6,143 bases of DNA from an uncultured Eubacteriales bacterium (GTDB taxonomy: Bacteria; Bacillota_A; Clostridia; Lachnospirales; Lachnospiraceae): the NCBI GenBank assembly GCA_902803345.1, contig CADCPV010000091.1, forward strand, positions 1-6,143, read 5' to 3'. Of this stretch, positions 5,931-6,143 are shown one piece after another. Below the pieces are notes generated by a model. It ran no database searches, was not told the DNA's origin, and saw only the letters and a program-made list of their open reading frames with translations. A program made the position numbers and the translations under genes. Numbering within the stretch: the stretch's first letter is position 1; every line of letters starts with the position of its first letter.

Positions 5931-5956
5931 TCAGGGCTTTTTCGGCCCTGACTTTT
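5931..5956 (+). terminator. Rho-independent terminator after the LacI gene
   Basis: TCAGGGC (5931-5937) pairs perfectly with GCCCTGA (5945-5951) around the loop TTTTTCG, followed by CTTTTCTTCTTTT. It sits 29 bp past the LacI stop and before the PHP gene. It should end transcripts coming from the esterase/LacI unit. The T-tract is interrupted by C, so efficiency may be moderate. Confidence 0.8.
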
Positions 5957-5973
5957 CTTCTTTTGGAGTGATT

Positions 5974-6143
5974 ATGAGCTACAAATACGAGACCCACCTG
6001 CATACCTGTGTTGCTTCCGCCTGCGGCCGTTCGAAGGGCAGTGAATACATAGCCTACTACAAGGCCATGGGCTATGACGGAATCTTTGTGACAGATCATT
6101 TTTACCATGGAAATACCTGCGTGGACCGAAGCCTTCCCTGGCC
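5974..6143 (+). CDS. PHP-domain metal-dependent phosphoesterase (3' truncated)
   Basis: The first 56 codons are visible and the gene runs off the window. Residues 6-11 (ETHLHT) give the first PHP motif with metal ligands H8 and H10. VTDHF at 39-43 gives the second, with D41 and H42. PHP domains are trinuclear-metal phosphoesterases found in histidinol phosphatase, in polymerase-associated proteins and in many stand-alone enzymes. The substrate cannot be inferred from this fragment. GGAG at 5965-5968, 5 bp upstream, supports the ATG at 5974. It has its own promoter and follows the LacI terminator, so it is probably a separate transcription unit and may not belong to the arabinoside system. The segment ASACGRSKGSEYI (14-26) and the GN after the second motif resemble small clostridial PHP proteins of unassigned role. 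Confidence 0.85.
   Translation, partial: MSYKYETHLHTCVASACGRSKGSEYIAYYKAMGYDGIFVTDHFYHGNTCVDRSLPW

Noticed and set aside
1..6143. CRISPR arrays, tRNA or rRNA genes, insertion sequences, phage genes
   Set aside because: No spaced direct repeats, RNA gene signatures, transposase motifs or terminal inverted repeats were seen; gaps between genes are all under 100 bp.

Overview
The window reads as an accessory carbohydrate-utilisation locus from a Gram-positive bacterium, most likely of the phylum Bacillota (Clostridia-like). The basis is the AGGAGG-type ribosome binding sites, the sigma-A-like promoter elements, dense coding, and the protein types: a plant-type GH51 arabinofuranosidase, a LacI repressor and a short AraC regulator. 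G+C looks moderately high, around 55-60% by eye and not computed. The sequence does not settle genus or species.

Layout from left to right. (1) Positions 1-1257, plus strand: the 3' part of a gene for a right-handed parallel beta-helix protein, possibly a glycoside hydrolase; its beginning lies outside the window. (2) Positions 1259-1666, plus strand: a 135-residue stand-alone AraC-type DNA-binding protein, translationally linked to gene 1 with 1 bp between stop and start. (3) Positions 1690-4149, minus strand: an 819-residue GH51-type alpha-L-arabinofuranosidase, convergent with the AraC gene and with both catalytic glutamates intact. (4) Positions 4150-4243: a divergent intergenic region with an extended -10 promoter for the GH51 gene, embedded in a perfect 8+8 bp inverted repeat that looks like an operator. 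(5) Positions 4244-4798, plus strand: an SGNH/GDSL-type hydrolase, probably a carbohydrate esterase. (6) Positions 4855-5901, plus strand: a LacI-family transcription regulator. (7) Positions 5898-5956: a good sigma-A promoter starting on the LacI stop codon, followed at once by a terminator-like hairpin. (8) From 5974 to the window end, plus strand: the first 56 codons of a PHP-domain metal-dependent phosphoesterase.

How the parts may fit together (inference). GH51 enzymes release L-arabinose from arabinoxylan or arabinan fragments. This one has no signal peptide, so it should act in the cytoplasm on imported oligosaccharides. The neighbouring SGNH esterase could remove acyl groups from the same fragments, and the beta-helix protein may be a second glycosidase acting on related substrates. 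The LacI protein is the natural candidate to sense the sugar and control the divergent GH51/SGNH promoter region. The AraC-type protein belongs to the beta-helix transcription unit. No transporter is seen, so uptake must be encoded elsewhere.

No RNA genes, mobile elements, CRISPR arrays or phage genes were seen. All gaps between genes are under 100 bp. The most unusual points are the operator-like dyad around the GH51 -10 element, the promoter/terminator interlock before the PHP gene, and an apparent jelly-roll insertion in the C-terminal part of the GH51 enzyme.
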